6,341 nt of DNA from Rhizorhabdus sp. (GTDB lineage Bacteria; Pseudomonadota; Alphaproteobacteria; Sphingomonadales; Sphingomonadaceae). The stretch lies in NCBI GenBank assembly GCA_004297635.1, contig SCUQ01000616.1, positions 1 to 6,341 of the forward strand, given 5' to 3'. The position numbers and the translations under genes are program-made. The stretch's first letter is position 1, and the number at the start of each line of letters is the position of its first letter. Below, one piece after another: positions 5,177-6,341 of this stretch. A model generated the notes under the pieces. It was given only the letters and a program-made list of their open reading frames with translations. It was not told where the DNA came from and made no database searches.

Positions 5177-5199
5177 GCGGTCGTTGACCGGCCGACCGC
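5177..5199. terminator. Hairpin between convergent genes, possible bidirectional terminator
   Basis: Perfect 7-bp arms GCGGTCG (5177-5183) and CGACCGC (5193-5199) with a 9-nt loop lie in the 54-bp gap between the stops of the NTF2-like gene and the GGDEF-EAL gene. The plus-strand tail is TTCCCTC, only weakly T-rich. On the minus strand there is no T-run. The position favours a terminator, the tail does not. Confidence 0.4.
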
Positions 5200-5212
5200 T
5201 TCCCTCGCGCTC

Positions 5213-6341
5213 CTAAGCTCGCAAGGCCACGGTCTGGAAGGCGCTCGCGGCTTGCGGACGCCCGAACAGCCAGCCCTGCAAGCGTCCGCAGCCCGCGAGG
5301 CGCGCAAGCTGCGCCTGTCCCGGTGTCTCGATCCCTTCGGCACAGACTTCAAGATGATAGGCCTTCGCCAAGCCGACGATGGAGATCAGCACCTCTCGCA
5401 TGTCAGGCTGCGATTCCAGCGGAGCAAGGAACGACCTGTCGATCTTGAGCCGGTCGATCGTGAGTTGCTGTAGATAGGCAATGCTCGCGAACCCCGTGCC
5501 AAAGTCGTCGAGCGCCATGCGGATACCGAGTGAGCGCAGCCGGTCGATCACCGCTGCGGCGACCTGGGGACGGCGCAGCAGCAAGCTTTCCGTGATTTCC
5601 AGCTCCAGCCGCTCGGGAGGAAACCCGGTCCGTTCCAGGACCTGCTGAACCTCGTCGTAGAGATTGCCATCCCAGAATTGCGCCGGCGACAGGTTGACGG
5701 CCAGATCGAGCCCGGTCTCGCGCATTTCCCGGCAGGCATGGAGAAGCACCTGGCGGCCGATCGCGTTGATCAGCCCGCTGATCTCGGCGATCGGAATGAA
5801 CACGTCGGGCGGAACATCGCCATGGACAGGATGAGACCAGCGCGCCAGCGCCTCGACGGCGACGACTTCACCCGACTGCGCATCCACGATCGGCTGATAG
5901 CGGACATAAATCTCTTCGTCCTCGACCGCGCGCTTGAGATCCTGCTCGAGCCGCTGGCGCCGTTCATGGCTTTCGTCGAGCGAGGGGTGGTAAACCCGGG
6001 CGCAGTGCCTGCCCGCATCCTTGGCGGCATACATGGCGACGTCCGCCTTGCGAATGAGCTCTTCCGCGCCGTCGCAGGATGTGTCGGTCTCGAAATAACC
6101 GATGCTGGTCCCGATCGTGATGCTGTAGGCGCCAACCTTGAACGGCGTCGAGAACGCTTCGAGAATGGCCTCGCATGTCGCGGCCGCCACGGCAGGCGAT
6201 GGCGATCCCAATAGAACGGCAAACTCGTCGCCGCCCGCGCGCGCGATGAAGGCCTCTCCCGCCGCGGCCTTCAGGCGACCGGCGGCTTCCTTGAGCAGGA
6301 GATCGCCGGCACTATGGCCGTAGACATCATTGGCGTCCTTG
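5213..6341 (-). CDS. GGDEF-EAL cyclic-di-GMP protein, 5' end cut off
   Basis: The frame runs off the right edge, leaving 375 C-terminal residues (numbered from the codon at 6340). Residues 1-112 are most of a GGDEF domain: KDANDVYGHSAGDLLL (1-16), intact GGDEF (36-40) and the ADVAMYAAKDAGRH end. No RxxD inhibitory site lies five residues before GGDEF. Residues from about 130 form an EAL phosphodiesterase domain with EALARW (163-168), Asn216 in NLSPAQF, Glu248 in LEITES, Asp278-Asp279 in DDFGTG, Lys299 in LKID, Glu335 in AEGIET and Gln355 in LQGWLFGRP. These are the residues expected for metal binding and c-di-GMP hydrolysis, so phosphodiesterase activity is likely. The GGDEF half could make c-di-GMP or bind GTP to regulate the EAL half. 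Upstream sensor or membrane domains are outside the window. A TTG at 6211 is internal, not a start. The stop is TAG (5215-5213). Confidence 0.95.
   Translation of the reverse strand, partial: KDANDVYGHSAGDLLLKEAAGRLKAAAGEAFIARAGGDEFAVLLGSPSPAVAAATCEAILEAFSTPFKVGAYSITIGTSIGYFETDTSCDGAEELIRKADVAMYAAKDAGRHCARVYHPSLDESHERRQRLEQDLKRAVEDEEIYVRYQPIVDAQSGEVVAVEALARWSHPVHGDVPPDVFIPIAEISGLINAIGRQVLLHACREMRETGLDLAVNLSPAQFWDGNLYDEVQQVLERTGFPPERLELEITESLLLRRPQVAAAVIDRLRSLGIRMALDDFGTGFASIAYLQQLTIDRLKIDRSFLAPLESQPDMREVLISIVGLAKAYHLEVCAEGIETPGQAQLARLAGCGRLQGWLFGRPQAASAFQTVALRA

Noticed and set aside
5678..6214. Plus-strand 178-codon frame opposite the GGDEF-EAL gene
   Set aside because: The minus strand carries an unmistakable EAL domain with catalytic residues here, and the plus-strand frame has no family likeness.

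Overview
The window is 6.3 kb of GC-rich DNA with strong G/C preference at third codon positions. GTG and TTG starts are used, and the regulator, chaperone and cyclic-di-GMP protein types suggest an alphaproteobacterium, most likely a sphingomonad. That placement is inferred from composition and gene style, not from a marker gene. No tRNA, rRNA, insertion sequence, CRISPR array or phage gene is visible. The window reads as chromosomal housekeeping and stress-response DNA.

Left block, minus strand, read from right to left. A GTG-started regulator (3352-2204) joins an OmpR/PhoB-type winged helix to about six membrane segments. It is followed by a well-formed fluoride-response unit: a promoter (2145-2117), a fluoride (crcB) riboswitch (about 2110-2046) and crcB (2021-1644), which encodes a small dual-topology fluoride channel. 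The riboswitch strand that closes the ligand-dependent pseudoknot is also perfectly complementary over 9 nt to the end of the crcB Shine-Dalgarno and the first two bases of its start codon. The switching mechanism, translational control, can therefore be read from the sequence. After a 185-bp gap with two dyads comes a chaperone operon: a DnaJ-class co-chaperone of the CbpA type (1458-565) overlapping by 4 bp a CbpM-like MerR-fold modulator (568-230).

Centre and right. Divergent from the regulator is a polytopic membrane protein of unknown function (3438-4028). The 85 bp between them carry phased CTCAT repeats that may be the regulator's operator. Next on the plus strand are a DUF937 (YidB-like) protein (4202-4738) with a run of nine G inside the gene, and an NTF2/SnoaL-fold protein (4778-5158). 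Converging on these from the right edge is the 3' part of a GGDEF-EAL cyclic-di-GMP protein (6341-5213, 5' end outside the window), with both signature motifs and the main EAL catalytic residues intact. A GC-rich hairpin separates the convergent genes.

The most informative element is the fluoride riboswitch with its start-site-sequestering hairpin. The least understood is the divergent pair of a membrane-embedded winged-helix regulator and a membrane protein of unknown function.
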